From Pseudomonadota bacterium (lineage in GTDB: Bacteria > Pseudomonadota > Alphaproteobacteria > Acetobacterales > Acetobacteraceae), in the NCBI GenBank assembly GCA_021798915.1, contig JAJZBM010000016.1, positions 1 through 59,170 of the forward strand: DNA of 59,170 bases, given 5' to 3'. The notes beneath the pieces were generated by a model. That model ran no database searches and had not been told where the DNA came from. It saw nothing but the letters and a program-made list of their open reading frames with translations. The position numbers were made by a program, and so were the translations under genes. How positions within the stretch are numbered: position 1 is the first letter of the stretch; each line of letters starts with the position of its first letter. Positions 17,102 to 26,747 of the stretch are shown here, piece by piece.

Positions 17102-19114
17102 ATGCAGCTCGCCGCCTTGCCGCTGCCATCACCGTCAACGCTCGCGCCAGGGTCCGCCATGATGCCGGCTGGGACGCCGACCGGGGCGCTGACCAGTGGC
17201 GGCGCAAACACCCCGGCCGGCGATGGCATGGCGACAACGGCCCCGTCGGCGGGTTTCGCGCAACACCTGCAACAAGCGCAAGCAGAAGCCCCTTCCGCCC
17301 CCGCCGCGAACGCGACGCCGCCGCCACCAGGCGCCGCCACCCCGCCCGCCAAGCAAGCCGCCGCCCCCTCGCCCGCGCCCACTCCGGCGCCCCTCCCGAC
17401 GGCGGCGAGCGCCAGCAAAGTGACCCCGCCAGCGCCCGGCGCAAAACTCACCGGCTTGCCGGCGAACCCGGCCGCCGCGTCGCCCTCACCGTCCAGCACG
17501 TCGGCCACACCATCAGCCACGCCATCAGCCATGACATCAGCCCTGGGCACGCAACCCGGTCAGGCCGGGCCGCGACCAGCCTCCACGGACGCCGCGCCTC
17601 CAGGAGAAATTCCCCCCGCGCCCTCTCAAGCGCCGCCTTCCGCGCAGGCCGCCCCGCCGCCGGCGCCGTCATCGGCGGTATCGTCGGTCAATGCCCTCTC
17701 GATCGCCGCGGCCGAGCATCAAAGCGCCGCCGCGAGCGTGATCGCCGCAAAAAAGCGGCAGGATTACGGGGCCAAAACAGCCCCTCCAGCGGGGGCAAGC
17801 GTGCCGGGCGTGACGGCCGGCACGCCCCCCATCATCGCCGCCCCCATCATCGCCGCCCCCATCATCGCCGCCCAGGCGCCGCCGCCGCCCCCCGCAGCCG
17901 TCGCCGCCGCCACATCGCCGCCGAGCGCACTGAGCGGCGTCAGCGACATAGCGTCCGGCCGCAAGCCGCGAATCGTTATGGAATCCGCGGCGGCGGCCAG
18001 CGCGGCGCCGGCCCCTTCGGAAACGGCCCCCTCGGAAACCGCCAACGCCGCCGATGCCGCGGCCGGGCCTCGCGCCATGCCGGCCGCCAATTCCGCCAGC
18101 GCTCCGGCGCCGAACGCGCCCCCCGGCCCTTCGGCAAAACCGGCCGCGCCCGCCGCCAAGGGCGCCCAGGCGGCACCAGAGTCCGCGTCTCCCGCAGCGG
18201 CGGCAACTCTCGCGCCCACCACCAGCGCCGCGCCCGCACACCCGCCGATCAAAGGCGCCACCGGCCCCACGAGCCCGACCCCGGCGACGATCCCGTCGGA
18301 TGCGGCGCACGCGGCCAACAGCAGCGGCAATGCCGCCAACACGCTCCTCGCCGCTCAGGCGAGCGCCTCCGCAATCAGCCTGAATACGGCTGCCGCAACC
18401 GGAGCCGCGGCGACGCTCCCCGCCGCCAACCCAGCGATCACCAACCAAGTCACCAGCCAGATCGCAAGCCAGGCCCCGGCTGCCCTCGCCGCCTTCACCC
18501 AGGATACGAATGGCGCGGCGCGGCTGACGGTTCAGCTCCACCCCGAGAGCCTCGGGCAAGTGCAGATCGCCCTCGTTCAACCGAAATCCGGGCCGACGCA
18601 GGTGCAAATTCTTGCCGAGCGCCCGGCAACGCTTGCCGCCCTGGTGCATGATCAGGGGCAGTTGCAGGCCGCCCTCGACCGCGCCGGCGTCTCGACGGCC
18701 GGTGGGCGGGTGCTGAGCTTCCACCTTTCCCCCACCGCCGCGATTTCACCGGCCAACGGCCTGACAACGAGTTTGGCCACGGCAAATGACACCGCTTTTG
18801 CCGCCTCGGCGACCAGCAATGGCCAGGGGGCTGGGAATTTCGGCGCCGGCGCCGGCGGCACGCCTGGCGGCGGCAACCCGCCCCCGAATAATCCCGCGCC
18901 CGGACTTGGCACTGGCGGCGGCGCCAGCAACGGCTCTGGCGCATTTCTTGCTCAATCCGGCTTCGGCGCGCCAAGCCATGGCGGAACCGGCCAGCGGGGG
19001 AATGGCACCGCCGGCCAAGGCCAGTTCCGTGGCACGGCAAGCAGCGGCACCGGGGGGATCACTCCCACCGCCATGCCGTCATGGCTCCGCGCCGGCCTCG
19101 ATATCACCGCCTGA
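17102..19114 (+). CDS. fliK: Flagellar hook-length control protein FliK
   Basis: FliK acts as the ruler and export-specificity switch for hook assembly. The ATG at 17102 follows GGAGAAG and gives 670 residues. The first about 450 residues are Ala/Pro-rich low complexity without predicted fold, as expected of the ruler part. The C-terminal switch domain (about 475-560) has ARLTVQLHPESLGQVQIAL, VQILAERPATLAALVHDQGQ and LQAALDRAGV, the conserved Flg_hook core. A Gly-rich tail follows. It precedes flgD by 45 bp and diverges from flgE, so hook subunit, cap and ruler are controlled together. Confidence 0.9.
   Translation: MQLAALPLPSPSTLAPGSAMMPAGTPTGALTSGGANTPAGDGMATTAPSAGFAQHLQQAQAEAPSAPAANATPPPPGAATPPAKQAAAPSPAPTPAPLPTAASASKVTPPAPGAKLTGLPANPAAASPSPSSTSATPSATPSAMTSALGTQPGQAGPRPASTDAAPPGEIPPAPSQAPPSAQAAPPPAPSSAVSSVNALSIAAAEHQSAAASVIAAKKRQDYGAKTAPPAGASVPGVTAGTPPIIAAPIIAAPIIAAQAPPPPPAAVAAATSPPSALSGVSDIASGRKPRIVMESAAAASAAPAPSETAPSETANAADAAAGPRAMPAANSASAPAPNAPPGPSAKPAAPAAKGAQAAPESASPAAAATLAPTTSAAPAHPPIKGATGPTSPTPATIPSDAAHAANSSGNAANTLLAAQASASAISLNTAAATGAAATLPAANPAITNQVTSQIASQAPAALAAFTQDTNGAARLTVQLHPESLGQVQIALVQPKSGPTQVQILAERPATLAALVHDQGQLQAALDRAGVSTAGGRVLSFHLSPTAAISPANGLTTSLATANDTAFAASATSNGQGAGNFGAGAGGTPGGGNPPPNNPAPGLGTGGGASNGSGAFLAQSGFGAPSHGGTGQRGNGTAGQGQFRGTASSGTGGITPTAMPSWLRAGLDITA
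17828..17872 (+). repeat. Three tandem 15-bp units inside fliK
   Basis: The unit CCCATCATCGCCGCC occurs three times without mismatch and encodes the repeated pentapeptide (P)IIAA. It is in frame and lies in the low-complexity ruler region, where slippage would change the ruler by five residues per unit. Confidence 0.8.
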
Positions 19115-19159
19115 TCCGCCCGTTCGAGCTTTCATCCCGCCGATAGGAGTTGTCCCCCG

Positions 19160-19888
19160 ATGAGCGCCAGCGTCTCCTCCCAGCAAAACAGCGCCGCCGC
19201 CTCCGCCGCCGCGGCCCAGGCGGTCGCCGCCAATGCTTCCGCGGCCTCCAGCGCCGCCAGCACGACCAGCAGTTCGGCGAGCAACCCGCTGAACTCGCTT
19301 TCCAATAATTTCAATGACTTCCTCAACATGCTGATGACGCAGTTGCAGAACCAGGATCCGACCAGCCCGATGAACACCGACCAGTTCACCAGCGAATTGG
19401 TGCAGTTCACCGGCGTCGAACAGCAGATCAACACCAATGGCAGCCTGACCAAGCTGATCCAGCTCACCCAGGGCGACGAGATGCTGCAGGCGTCCTCGGT
19501 CGTCGGCAAAACCGTCGACGTCAACACCAACCAGCTCCCGCTGCAAAACAGCAGCGGCACGCTGACCTTCACCGCGCCGGCCGCCGAGCCGGTCTCGATC
19601 GCGGTTTACAATGCCGCCGGGCAGCAGATGAACAATTACTCGCTCCAGGCGACACAGGGCGCGAATACCTGGACCTGGAACGGCCAGACCAGCGCCGGCA
19701 CCACGGCCCCCGACGGCGCCTATACGATCGCGATCTTCGGCGGCGCGAACGGGGCGACGCCGACCGCGGTGCCGTTCACCGTCCAGGGCACCGTCACCGG
19801 CGTTTCCTCGCAAACCTCCGGCACCGTCGATCTCCAGATGGGCGGGGTTTCGACCAGCATGGGCAATATCCAGCAGGTCGTGAATTGA
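19160..19888 (+). CDS. flgD: Flagellar hook cap / assembly protein FlgD
   Basis: FlgD forms the scaffold cap on which FlgE is polymerised. The 242-residue protein has the FlgD core: FNDFLNMLMTQLQNQDPTSP, NTDQFTSELVQFTGVEQQ and LGQ-like segments, then a tudor/FnIII-type C-terminal part with SIAVYNAAGQQ, WTWNGQTSAGTTAPDGAYT (the family FLWDG-like motif) and VDLQMGG. The Ser/Ala-rich N-terminus is the export segment. It is co-directional with fliK and converges on rnd with a 22-bp gap. Confidence 0.96.
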   Translation: MSASVSSQQNSAAASAAAAQAVAANASAASSAASTTSSSASNPLNSLSNNFNDFLNMLMTQLQNQDPTSPMNTDQFTSELVQFTGVEQQINTNGSLTKLIQLTQGDEMLQASSVVGKTVDVNTNQLPLQNSSGTLTFTAPAAEPVSIAVYNAAGQQMNNYSLQATQGANTWTWNGQTSAGTTAPDGAYTIAIFGGANGATPTAVPFTVQGTVTGVSSQTSGTVDLQMGGVSTSMGNIQQVVN

Positions 19889-19910
19889 CCCACGGCGAAG
19901 GCGCAACCGG

Positions 19911-21104
19911 TCAGCCGGCGGGGGCGATCGGCACCAGGGTGATGCGTTTGCCCGCGGTGCCGAGCGCGACCCGCCCGGCCTTGAGGGCCAGCGCCGCCTC
20001 GCCGAACACCTGCCGGCGCCAGCCATGGAGGGCCGGGATATCGGGCTCGTCCTCGGCGGCGAGGCGTTCGATCTCCTCGCTGGAGGCAAGCAGCCGGGGG
20101 GCGACGTGATGCTCCTCGCAGCGCGCCGCGAGCAGCACTTTCAGCAAGGCGATCAAGCCCGGCGAGGGGCGCGGCCCCGCCCGCGCGGGCGGCGGCTCGG
20201 GAAGGGCGCTGTCGGGGAGGGCGCGGGTCGCGGCGATGACCTCAAGCAGGCTCTGCCCGGTTTTTCCCTCAGCAAAACCCTTTGAGACGCCGCGCGCGCG
20301 GGCCAGCGCCTCCGCCGTTTCCGGGGCGGAGGCGGCGATTTCCATCAGCGTCTCGTCTTTCAGGAGGCGCGGGCGGGGAATGTTGATGCGCTGCGCCTCG
20401 CGCTCGCGCCAGGCGGCGAGCGCCCGCAACATGGCAAGAAAACGGCGATTGCCGCTCCGCGCTCGCAGCCGCTCCCAGGCGGTCTCCGGATCGGCGCGAT
20501 AGGTCGCGGGATCGGCGAGCACCGCCATTTCCTCGGCAACCCAGGATTCCCGCCCATCGCGCGCCAGCCGCGCCTTGAGGCGTTCATAAACCACCCGCAA
20601 ATGGGTGACATCGGCGGCGGCATAGGCGATCTGCGCCGGTGACAGCGGCCGCACCGACCAATCGCTGAAGCGGTGCGATTTGTCGATCTGCCCGTCCCCG
20701 AGCGCCGCGACCAGCGCCTCATAGCCGACCTGATCGCCGAAGCCGGCGACCATGGCGGCGATCTGGGTGTCAAATAGCGGTGTCGGCACGGCGCCGAATT
20801 TGAGCACGAAAATTTCGACGTCCTGGCGCCCGGCATGCACCACTTTCAGCACCGCGGGATCGGCGAGCAAGGCCCCGAGCGGCGCGAGATCGATGCCATC
20901 GGCCTCGGCGTCGATGATCGCGACCTCATCGGTGCCGGCGACCTGCACGATGCAGAGTTCCGGCCAATAGGTGCGCTCGCGCATGAATTCGGTATCGATG
21001 GTGACGAAGCGCTCGGCGCGGAGACGCGCGCAGAACGCGGCGAGGGCCGCGGTGGTGGTGATCACGTGCGGGGCGGGAAATTCCGTGCGGGACGAGCGAG
21101 ACAT
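19911..21104 (-). CDS. rnd: Ribonuclease D
   Basis: RNase D is a 3'-5' exoribonuclease that trims tRNA precursors. The ATG at 21104 gives 397 residues. The DEDD exonuclease domain (about 20-200) shows [16 protein letters not shown] (Exo I, D and E), [15 protein letters not shown] (Exo II) and [11 protein letters not shown] (Exo III, DEDDy type with Tyr). An HRDC domain follows (about 215-295, with RNRRFLAML-like and [17 protein letters not shown]). The frame remains open upstream but without homology. It is divergent from aspS with a 138-bp gap. Confidence 0.96.
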   Translation of the reverse strand: MSRSSRTEFPAPHVITTTAALAAFCARLRAERFVTIDTEFMRERTYWPELCIVQVAGTDEVAIIDAEADGIDLAPLGALLADPAVLKVVHAGRQDVEIFVLKFGAVPTPLFDTQIAAMVAGFGDQVGYEALVAALGDGQIDKSHRFSDWSVRPLSPAQIAYAAADVTHLRVVYERLKARLARDGRESWVAEEMAVLADPATYRADPETAWERLRARSGNRRFLAMLRALAAWREREAQRINIPRPRLLKDETLMEIAASAPETAEALARARGVSKGFAEGKTGQSLLEVIAATRALPDSALPEPPPARAGPRPSPGLIALLKVLLAARCEEHHVAPRLLASSEEIERLAAEDEPDIPALHGWRRQVFGEAALALKAGRVALGTAGKRITLVPIAPAG

Positions 21105-21242
21105 CGGGGCTTCACTACACGAGGCCGGCGCCCCGGAAAAGCCCGCTTGCCGGCGGGGCTTGACAGGGGCGCGGACGCTGGCTTGTCTGCCGCGCCCGTC
21201 CGCCCTTTTCGCCCCGCCAAGCCGGGGCCGAGGATCACCATC

Positions 21243-23036
21243 ATGCATGTCTATCGCAGCCATCATTGCGCCGAACTCGACGCCGGCCATATCGGCGAAG
21301 TCGCCCGGCTCTCCGGCTGGGTGCATGCCAAGCGTGACCATGGCGGGTTGCTGTTCATCGATCTCCGCGATCATTTCGGTCTGACGCAATGCGTCATCGC
21401 GCAAGATCAGCCGGTCTTCGCCGAGGCCGAGCGACTCCGGGTCGAAAGTGTCATCACCGTCACCGGCACGGTGGTGGCGCGGGCGCCGGGGACGGTGAAC
21501 CCGAAGCTCGCGACCGGCGCGATCGAACTTCGGGTCGCGCAACTGGAGGTGCAGTCGGCGGCCGATGTCCTGCCGATCCAGGTCGCGGGCGACGCGCAAT
21601 ACCCGGATGATCTCCGCCTCACCTACCGTTTCCTCGATCTCCGCCGCGAGCGGGTGCATCGCAACATCCTGCTCCGCAGCCAGGTCATCACCTCGATCCG
21701 CCGGCGGATGATCGAACGCGGCTTCACCGAGTTCCAAACCCCGATCCTGACCGCCTCCTCGCCCGAGGGGGCACGCGATTTCCTGGTGCCGGCGCGGCTG
21801 CATCCGGGCAAATTCTACGCCCTCCCGCAGGCGCCGCAGCAATTCAAGCAGCTCTGCATGGTCGCCGGTTTCGACCGCTATTTTCAGATCGCCCCCTGTT
21901 TCCGCGACGAAGCCTCGCGCGCCGACCGCTCACCAGGCGAGTTTTATCAGCTCGATTTCGAGATGAGCTTTGTCACGCAAGAGGATGTTTTCGCAGCTAT
22001 CGAGCCGGTGATCGCCGGCGTGTTCGAGGAATTCGCCGCTGGCCGCGCGGTGACGCCGGCGCCGTTTCCGCGCATCCCCTATGACGAGGCCCAGCTCGCC
22101 TTTGGCTCCGACAAGCCGGATTTGCGCAACCCCTTGCGGATCCGGGACGTCACGGCGCAGTTCGCCGGCTCCGGATTCGGCCTGTTCGCCAGGATCGCCG
22201 CCCAAGGCGGAATCGTGCGCGCCATTCCGGCGCCAGGGGCGGCTTCGCGGCCGCGTTCGTTTTACGACAAATTGAACGAATGGGCGCGGGCCGAGGGCGG
22301 CGGCGGGCTCGGCTATCTCGTCTTCGAGGCCGACGGCGCCAAGGGGCCGATCGCCCGCAATCTCGAACCCGAGCGCGCCGAGGCGATCCGCGCGCTTTGT
22401 GGCGCGGGGCCCGGTGACGCGGTATTTTTTGCCGCCGGCACGCCGGCGGAGACGGCAAAATTCGCGGGTACCGTGCGCACCCGGCTCGGCGCAGAGCTCG
22501 ATATCTGCGAGAAAAATACTTTCCGCTTCTGCTGGATTACCGATTTTCCGATGTATGAGCGGAACGAGGAGAGCGGCGAGATCGATTTCAGCCACAACCC
22601 GTTCAGCATGCCGCAAGGCGGGCTCGCCGCGCTGGAGCACCAGGATCCGCTGACCATCAAAGCTTATCAATACGATATCGTCTGCAATGGAATCGAATTG
22701 TCGTCCGGCGCGATCCGCAACCATCGCGCCGATATCATGCTCAAGGCCTTCGCCATCGCCGGCTACGGCGCAGATGTGGTGGAGGCGCGGTTCGGCGGCA
22801 TGTTGAACGCCTTCCGCTATGGCGCGCCGCCGCATGGCGGGGCGGCGCCGGGGATCGACCGCATCGTCATGTTGCTCGCCGACGAGCCCAATATCCGCGA
22901 GGTGATCCTATTCCCGCTCAACCAGCAGGGCGAGGATCTGATGATGGGCGCGCCGGCCGAGGTGGCGCCGGCACGGCTTCGCGAATTGTCGCTCCGGCTC
23001 GATCTGGCGCCGCAAAAAACGCCGCCGGCGCGGTGA
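21243..23036 (+). CDS. aspS: Aspartyl-tRNA synthetase
   Basis: This class IIb synthetase charges tRNA-Asp. Start ATG 21243 gives 597 residues, the usual bacterial length. The N-terminal OB-fold anticodon domain has [20 protein letters not shown]. Motif 1 is at [17 protein letters not shown], motif 2 at [20 protein letters not shown] followed by [10 protein letters not shown], and motif 3 at [14 protein letters not shown]. The bacterial GAD insertion domain (about 295-415) is present. It is divergent from rnd and precedes eipB on the same strand. Confidence 0.98.
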   Translation: MHVYRSHHCAELDAGHIGEVARLSGWVHAKRDHGGLLFIDLRDHFGLTQCVIAQDQPVFAEAERLRVESVITVTGTVVARAPGTVNPKLATGAIELRVAQLEVQSAADVLPIQVAGDAQYPDDLRLTYRFLDLRRERVHRNILLRSQVITSIRRRMIERGFTEFQTPILTASSPEGARDFLVPARLHPGKFYALPQAPQQFKQLCMVAGFDRYFQIAPCFRDEASRADRSPGEFYQLDFEMSFVTQEDVFAAIEPVIAGVFEEFAAGRAVTPAPFPRIPYDEAQLAFGSDKPDLRNPLRIRDVTAQFAGSGFGLFARIAAQGGIVRAIPAPGAASRPRSFYDKLNEWARAEGGGGLGYLVFEADGAKGPIARNLEPERAEAIRALCGAGPGDAVFFAAGTPAETAKFAGTVRTRLGAELDICEKNTFRFCWITDFPMYERNEESGEIDFSHNPFSMPQGGLAALEHQDPLTIKAYQYDIVCNGIELSSGAIRNHRADIMLKAFAIAGYGADVVEARFGGMLNAFRYGAPPHGGAAPGIDRIVMLLADEPNIREVILFPLNQQGEDLMMGAPAEVAPARLRELSLRLDLAPQKTPPAR

Positions 23037-23109
23037 TCGCAAGTCCGTGGCTAGCGAAGGCGCCAAGGCGCACCTAATGTCATCCGACCGTATGCGGAGT
23101 GCGACGCGC

Positions 23110-23979
23110 ATGAAACCTTGGCTTCTGGCCATTCCGGCCGCCTTTTGCCTGATCACGCCACCACGGGCGGGCTTTGCCGAGCCGCCAGGGCCGCTCGCGC
23201 GGGCGGCCGACAATCCGGCGGCGCATCTCGGCGAACCGACGGCGGCGAAAATCGCCGCCGGGCTCGCGGCGCACCGGGCCTTCTACAAGCTCGCCCTCGA
23301 TACCACCCATGGCGGCGATGTCATCGCGGCGACCGGCACGATGAGCTATGAGGTCATGGATGCCTGCGATGGCTGGGCGGTGCAGCAACGCCTGGAGATG
23401 ACCGTCACCAATCGCGACGGCCAGGATGTGCGCATGGTGTCCGACTATGCGACCTGGGAATCGAAGGACGGCCTCCGGATGCGTTTCCGCATGCGCCAGA
23501 CCACCGATGCGGCGACCACCGAGGTGACCTCCGGCGAAGCCTCGGTCGATCGTCCCGGCGGCGCCGGCGAGGTGCGCTATACGTTGCCCAAGGTGGACGT
23601 GCAGAAACTGCCCGCCGGCACGCTGTTTCCGATGTGGCACACTGCAACGATCATCGCCGCCGCCGAGCAGGGCAAGAAAATCCTCGCTTTGCCGCTGTTC
23701 GACGGCACCGGCGATACCGGCGCGCAGGACACCTCGGTGGTGATCACGTCATGGCACAAGCCGGAGCCATTCCGCTTTGCCCCGCTCGCCGCGCTGCCGA
23801 GCGGCAATGTGCATGTGGCGTTTTTCGATCGCACACCGGATGCGTCCGAGCCGGATTACGAGGTCGGCATGCATTATTGGGAAAACGGCGTCGCCGATCA
23901 GTTGAACATGGATTTCGGCGATTTCGTGATGCAGGGCAAACTCGACGAATTCAAGCTCGCCTCCCCCCATCATTGCTGA
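23110..23979 (+). CDS. eipB: EipB family periplasmic envelope-integrity protein (DUF1849)
   Basis: The 289-residue periplasmic protein matches the DUF1849/EipB family, described in Brucella as a beta-spiral needed for envelope integrity. ATG 23110 with GGAG 10 bp upstream starts a signal peptide (MKPWLLAIPAAFCL); ATG 23092 is an alternative. Family features include TTHGGDVIAATGTMSYEV, the ACDGW segment and the C-terminal YWENGVADQLNMDFGDFVM. Cys86 in ACDGW and the terminal Cys289 correspond to the family's conserved disulfide. It follows aspS by about 70 bp. Confidence 0.9.
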   Translation: MKPWLLAIPAAFCLITPPRAGFAEPPGPLARAADNPAAHLGEPTAAKIAAGLAAHRAFYKLALDTTHGGDVIAATGTMSYEVMDACDGWAVQQRLEMTVTNRDGQDVRMVSDYATWESKDGLRMRFRMRQTTDAATTEVTSGEASVDRPGGAGEVRYTLPKVDVQKLPAGTLFPMWHTATIIAAAEQGKKILALPLFDGTGDTGAQDTSVVITSWHKPEPFRFAPLAALPSGNVHVAFFDRTPDASEPDYEVGMHYWENGVADQLNMDFGDFVMQGKLDEFKLASPHHC

Positions 23980-24052
23980 GCTTCCGGCTTGCGGCGTTTC
24001 GGTGGGCGTGGTTACCTCGGTGCGGCGACACGCGAAACCAGGGAGGTCCAGA

Positions 24053-24364
24053 ATGATCAAGGTCAGCGTTCTCTATCCGCATGGCGAAAACAAGCGTTTC
24101 GACATGGGCTATTACTGCACCAAACATATTCCGATGGTGCAGGGGAAACTTGGCGCGGCGCTCAAGAAAACCGAAATCGATGAGGGCCTCGCCGGCGGCA
24201 CGCCAGGCGCGCCGGCGCCGTTCGTGGGGGCGGCGCATCTCTATTTCGACAGCGTGGACGCCTTCCAGGCGGCATTTCACCCCCACGCCAAAGAGATCAT
24301 GGCCGATGTCCCGAACTACACCGACATCGCGCCCATGTTACAGATCAGCGCCATTCGCAGCTGA
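24053..24364 (+). CDS. EthD family protein
   Basis: This 103-residue protein is an EthD-type alpha+beta barrel. ATG 24053 has a perfect GGGAGG site 6 bp upstream. Features are KVSVLYPHGENKRFDMGYY followed by CTKHIPMV, and SVDAFQAAFHPHAKEIMADVPNY. The name comes from an ethyl tert-butyl ether degradation gene, but most members are of unknown role and may be small dimeric oxygenase- or isomerase-like proteins. It follows eipB and converges on a dienelactone hydrolase gene with a hairpin repeat between. Confidence 0.88.
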   Translation: MIKVSVLYPHGENKRFDMGYYCTKHIPMVQGKLGAALKKTEIDEGLAGGTPGAPAPFVGAAHLYFDSVDAFQAAFHPHAKEIMADVPNYTDIAPMLQISAIRS

Positions 24365-24391
24365 AAGTCTTGGTGCTCCGAATCAACGGAT

Positions 24392-24425
24392 AAAAGTTTT
24401 TTGGTTCTTTTTTTCAAAAAAGAAC
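24392..24425. terminator. Bidirectional hairpin terminator, copy of the A/T repeat
   Basis: A GTTCT(T)6-type stem and its complement at 24404-24425, preceded by AAAAGTTTTTTGG, lies between two convergent genes. With T-runs on both strands it suits a bidirectional intrinsic terminator. The same sequence, differing at one base in the stem, occurs at 7051-7084. Confidence 0.7.
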
Positions 24426-24442
24426 CCTTCTCTCCTTGCCTT

Positions 24443-25684
24443 CTACGGCGCGGATTTCGCCCAGGCCGGCATCAGCGTGTTTGACGGCAGGGACGGATCG
24501 AGCAGTTTCCGCGCCGTTTCGGCACCGGCAACCGCCGACGTCGTTTTGGGGTCGAGCAGGCCGATCTGCACCAGGACCGAGGCCTGATCCCAGTAGATAT
24601 GCTCGTTATAGAGCTTATCCCCGCGGAAATTGACGATCGCGATCAGCGGCACCTCGACATATTTCCCGGTCGGTGGGATGCCGGGGAGCATCCAGTCGAT
24701 CTCGCGGTCATGGGTAAAGCAGAACAGCATCTCATCGACCACGCGATCGGCGCCGATGGTGCGCGAGATCGGCACCAGCTTCGTATCGGCGGGATTGCTG
24801 AACACGAAATGGTTTTTGTAGAAACGATAGAGATCACGATAGCCATAACCACCGGTCATGGTCGGGATGTGGTTGACATAGGGCTCGGCGACCATGGTCG
24901 CCATCGTCGCTTCGACGTCGCGGGTTGCGAACTCGTATTCGCAATGCTTGTCCCAGAGCGCCGAGAGATCGTAGCGCGGCCCCATGACGCGGCGCAGAAG
25001 CGCGAGTGTGCGGGTATGCGCCATCAGGGCGGAGGGTTTGTGGAAATGGCTGCCGGGGCGGTTGAAGGCGTGATCGGCGTCGGGATAGAGGAAAATCTCG
25101 ACCTCCGGCCGGGCGGCGAAATGGGCGTGGATCGCCGCGATCACCGCGGGCGGCGTGAAACGGTCATGGCCGGCGAAATGAAGCACCATCGGGCAGGTGA
25201 TTTTCGCTGACTCGGCGAGCGATTTCTCGATCCCGACCCCGTAATAGCTGACCGCGGCATCGACCCCCGATTCCGCCGCCGCGAGATAGGCGAGCTTGCC
25301 GCCGAGGCAGAACCCGAGCGCCGCGACCCGCGCCTGCCCGTCCTCGCCGCGTGCCTCGGGCAGCGTGCGGGCGAGACGGACGGTTGCGCTGATGTCGGCG
25401 ACCGCGCGCGCGATATCGAATTTTTCGTAATAGGCGAATGCCTGAGCCAGCCCCGCCTCGTCGTAATCGAGTTCGATGCCGGGCCCGAACTGGCGGAAAA
25501 GATCCGGCGCCAGAACCACATAGCCTTCCTCGGCATAAAGATCGGCGACCGCGCGCATATGCGCGTTCACGCCGAAAATCTCCTGCAAAAGCACCAGGAC
25601 CGGGCCCGATCCGGCGCGCGGCAGAGCGCGATAGGCGCGGAAATGGACGCCATCGTCACCGGTCACGTCGATATAATCGCTCAT
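24443..25684 (-). CDS. Dienelactone hydrolase fused to SnoaL-like domain
   Basis: The 413-residue protein starts at ATG 25684 with a strong purine-rich site. Residues 1-245 are an alpha/beta hydrolase of the dienelactone hydrolase family, with LLQEIFGVN, nucleophile Cys126 in GFCLGGKLAY, Asp174 in GHDRFTPP and His205 in DADHAFNRPG. Residues about 255-395 resemble an NTF2/SnoaL-like fold (ALWDKHCEYEFATRDVEATM, EPYVNHIPTMTGG, DEMLFCFTHDREIDWMLPGI). Dienelactone hydrolases open lactone rings in aromatic catabolism, but this fusion's substrate is unknown. It is transcribed towards the EthD gene and is divergent from an OmpA lipoprotein. Confidence 0.9.
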   Translation of the reverse strand: MSDYIDVTGDDGVHFRAYRALPRAGSGPVLVLLQEIFGVNAHMRAVADLYAEEGYVVLAPDLFRQFGPGIELDYDEAGLAQAFAYYEKFDIARAVADISATVRLARTLPEARGEDGQARVAALGFCLGGKLAYLAAAESGVDAAVSYYGVGIEKSLAESAKITCPMVLHFAGHDRFTPPAVIAAIHAHFAARPEVEIFLYPDADHAFNRPGSHFHKPSALMAHTRTLALLRRVMGPRYDLSALWDKHCEYEFATRDVEATMATMVAEPYVNHIPTMTGGYGYRDLYRFYKNHFVFSNPADTKLVPISRTIGADRVVDEMLFCFTHDREIDWMLPGIPPTGKYVEVPLIAIVNFRGDKLYNEHIYWDQASVLVQIGLLDPKTTSAVAGAETARKLLDPSLPSNTLMPAWAKSAP

Positions 25685-26015
25685 CCGCTTCCCCCCGAAA
25701 CCCTTCGCCGCGCAGTTTGGCACAGCGCGCGGGAGGCGCAAAGCGCGCCCACGCCAAATCTCTGGGCAATGGGGGGGCAATCGGGGGAAGGAAGTAAGGC
25801 CAGGGGCGCTGGACAGACCCTGCCCCCCGAACCTCAACAGGACAATCTTTCTCTGCCAAAGCCCTTTCTCTGCCAAAGCCAGACAATCATACCAAAACCG
25901 CCGCGTAAAAAACTTTCCCGGAGTTTTCTAATCAGTTGACGCATCGGCGCATTCCGGGCAATTGTCAGTGGGCCGACACGCCTCAGAGACATCAGAAGAA
26001 AGATCCCTGAAAACC
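25685..26015. other. Intergenic region, divergent promoters presumed
   Basis: This 331-bp gap lies between the dienelactone hydrolase gene and the OmpA lipoprotein gene. It contains a perfect 17-bp tandem duplication at 25847-25863 and 25864-25880 (unit CTTTCTCTGCCAAAGCC). No confident promoter, RNA gene or short coding frame was recognised. Confidence 0.5.
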
Positions 26016-26420
26016 ATGCCGCCGCGTTCGTCCCTGCTGCGCGCCGCTCTGCTCCTGCCGGTGGCCATCAGCCTCGCCGGATGCAATACGTGGTGGCGTC
26101 AAACTCCGTCCGATTATCCGGTGTTCTTCACCCCCGGCTCCGCGGCGCTGAGCGAGACCGCGAAAGCGGTCATCCAGGTCGCGGCGGATTATGCCAAGCG
26201 GCATACGCGCCAGGACGTGGTTGTGAACGGTTATACCGACCTCTCGGGCGACGCCGCCGCCAATGCCACGCTTTCGGCCGCGCGCGCCAAGGCGGTCACC
26301 GAGCAGCTCGTCACCGATGGCGTCGCCGCCGCGCGGATCCACTACAACGCCAACGGCCCCAGCGATGCCTTGCTCAGCGGCCAGGCCGACCGCCGCGTCG
26401 ACATCACCATCGGCGGCTGA
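26016..26420 (+). CDS. OmpA-family lipoprotein
   Basis: The 134-residue protein has a lipoprotein signal peptide ending ISLAGC and a single OmpA peptidoglycan-binding domain (about 40-134) with YPVFFTPGSAALSETA, VVNGYTDLSGDAAAN and ARAKAVTEQLV, ending DRRVDITIGG. It resembles Pal-like or stand-alone OmpA lipoproteins and likely tethers outer membrane to peptidoglycan. ATG 26016 is chosen because it directly precedes the signal peptide; the ribosome site is weak. It converges on a small minus-strand gene. Confidence 0.88.
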   Translation: MPPRSSLLRAALLLPVAISLAGCNTWWRQTPSDYPVFFTPGSAALSETAKAVIQVAADYAKRHTRQDVVVNGYTDLSGDAAANATLSAARAKAVTEQLVTDGVAAARIHYNANGPSDALLSGQADRRVDITIGG

Positions 26421-26473
26421 TCGGCGCCTCCGACGTCTCGAAAAAAGCGCTTTGACTCCAATCGTCGCGGCGA

Positions 26474-26668
26474 TCAGGCGTGGGCGCAGCGACGTTCCTC
26501 GTCGAACACGCGGTTGACGAGGCGGATCAGACGTTCGGCGGTGGTGGCATAGCCGGCCCGGTCGGCGTCCTGGGCCAGGGTGATCAGCCGGTCGGCGATC
26601 AGGAGCGGGCTCACCTTTCCCGCCACATCGGGGGCGGGCGTGGCAACGGCACCGGTCAGATTGAGCAT
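26474..26668 (-). CDS. Small conserved-looking protein of unknown function
   Basis: This 64-residue frame starts at ATG 26668 with GAGGGG about 10 bp upstream. It contains LLIADRLITLAQDADRAGYA and TTAERLIRLVNRVFDEER, two amphipathic helices, and no signal peptide or membrane segment. No family is recognised. It lies downstream of the ribbon-helix-helix gene on the same strand and may belong to the end of the queuosine operon. Confidence 0.6.
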   Translation of the reverse strand: MLNLTGAVATPAPDVAGKVSPLLIADRLITLAQDADRAGYATTAERLIRLVNRVFDEERRCAHA

Positions 26669-26747
26669 CGGAGTTTTCCCCTCGCTAGCGATCGAGGCGT
26701 TTCCTCGACCTTCGGCGAAAGTGTCGAACAAACTCCTTTTCCAATCG

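Noticed and set aside
17669-18724. Gly/Arg-rich open frames opposite fliK
   Set aside because: They follow from the repetitive Ala/Pro codons of FliK and end with its low-complexity region.
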